Shown here piece by piece: positions 36,899 through 37,689 of a DNA stretch of 37,689 bases (position 1 is the first letter of the stretch; each line of letters starts with the position of its first letter). The stretch lies in assembly GCA_016840855.1 (NCBI GenBank), contig JAEORO010000214.1, positions 1-37,689 of the forward strand, read 5' to 3'. The DNA is from Candidatus Thorarchaeota archaeon. GTDB lineage: Archaea > Asgardarchaeota > Thorarchaeia > Thorarchaeales > Thorarchaeaceae. The translations under genes and the position numbers were made by a program. The notes under the pieces were generated by a model that saw only the letters and a list, made by a program, of their open reading frames with translations, did no database searches and was not told the DNA's origin.

Positions 36899-37689
36899 AT
36901 GAATGGATGGACCGGTAAGATACTACGAATCAATCTAACCAAACGAACATCTGCAGCCAAGGAAATAGCACCAGATGTCTATTCAAGTTTTGTAGGAGGA
37001 AAAGGACTTGGGGCCTATCTGTTATATCAAGAGTTGCAACCTGGTTGTAATCCTCTTAGTCCTAGTAATGTCTTACTTTTCATGACTGGTCCACTACAAG
37101 GTCTTCCTGCAGTAATGACTGGTAGATGGACACTTGTCACAAAATCTCCATTGACTGGACTATTTCTTGACTCGCATTGTGGAGGTCCTTTAGGTCGCGA
37201 AATAAAGAACTCAGGTTTTGATGCTATATCAGTTGTGGGGAAATCAAAATCTCCTGTAACAATATTAGTTGAAGATAATGTTGTGAGTTTTCGTGATGCC
37301 AAACACCTCTGGGGAATGGGGACACAAGAATCCACTCGATTACTACATGAAACCTCGCCTAAGGATTCCGCCGTATACGTGATTGGTCCTGCAGGTGAAA
37401 ATTTGGTCTTGACTGCGACAGGGTGTTGCGAACTTGCTCATCAGACTGGCCGTGGCGGATCCGGAGCTGTGTGTGGATCAAAGAATCTCAAAGGAATTGT
37501 TGTCCATGGCAGTAAAAGAGTGAATGCAGCCAATCCTGTAGTTCTAAGTAATGTCCGAAAAGCCATGACCAAGAAATGGAATGATAAGGTAGATTATGAT
37601 TTCAGAGATTATGGTACTGCCTCACTTGTTGAAGTTGCGAATGAACGTGGTCAATTTCCGACGCGGAATTGGCGAAATTCCTACTTCGA
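36899..37689 (+). CDS. Aldehyde ferredoxin oxidoreductase (AOR family), N-terminal part, truncated by window end
   Basis: My translation: MNGWTGKILRINLTKRTSAAKEIAPDVYSSFVGGKGLGAYLLYQEL...NVLLFMTGPLQGLPAVMTGRWTLVTKSPLTGLFLDSHCGGPLGREIKNSGFDAISVVGKS...VIGPAGENLVLTATGCCELAHQTGRGGSGAVCGSKNLKGIVVHG; open to the window end. Confidence 0.95.
   Translation, partial: MNGWTGKILRINLTKRTSAAKEIAPDVYSSFVGGKGLGAYLLYQELQPGCNPLSPSNVLLFMTGPLQGLPAVMTGRWTLVTKSPLTGLFLDSHCGGPLGREIKNSGFDAISVVGKSKSPVTILVEDNVVSFRDAKHLWGMGTQESTRLLHETSPKDSAVYVIGPAGENLVLTATGCCELAHQTGRGGSGAVCGSKNLKGIVVHGSKRVNAANPVVLSNVRKAMTKKWNDKVDYDFRDYGTASLVEVANERGQFPTRNWRNSYF

Noticed and set aside
1-37689. Anti-phage defence island, prophage, transposon or CRISPR array
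   Set aside because: No nuclease/helicase/RT/Cas/TA effector motifs, no direct-repeat arrays, no integrase or transposase, and no tRNA boundary seen anywhere in the window.

Overview
This 37.7 kb window is archaeal. Archaeal signs include a TATA-binding protein gene, TATA-type promoters, a geranylgeranyl-reductase-family flavoprotein, archaeal-type AsnRS and AOR. A Ras/Rab-like GTPase domain and surface proteins with Thr-rich stalks and C-terminal TM anchors suggest an Asgard-type lineage, possibly Thorarchaeota-like, but this is inference. I see no rRNA, tRNA, CRISPR array, integrase or transposase. Most of the window is ordinary metabolic and membrane genes: an MBL hydrolase, OYE/2,4-dienoyl-CoA reductase, S2P protease, TBP, arsenite methyltransferase, hemerythrin, AsnRS, a large MacB/FtsX-like ABC cluster, APRT-like, acyl-CoA synthetase, GGR, GDPD, lipases and the start of an aldehyde ferredoxin oxidoreductase. 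The most interesting observations are small genes missed by the ORF track and unusual domain architectures. They are: (1) a 41-aa single-TM peptide ending in CTNCH, a CxxCH haem-c-like motif; (2) a 56-aa ribbon-helix-helix-like protein divergent from a tiny Cys-rich/TM gene pair, with three GTATAC palindromes spaced 11 and 10 bp between them; (3) a PadR regulator with a CCPPECC N-terminus beside arsM, with a perfect operator-like palindrome and a 47-aa Cys-containing upstream ORF that overlaps the arsM start; (4) a Rab-like domain with degenerate G1 and switch II (putative pseudoGTPase) on a long acidic extension; (5) an ABC ATPase fused to an AbrB/SpoVT domain; (6) a tandem-duplicated retropepsin-like protein; (7) a palindromic TATA element in front of the TATA-binding protein gene.
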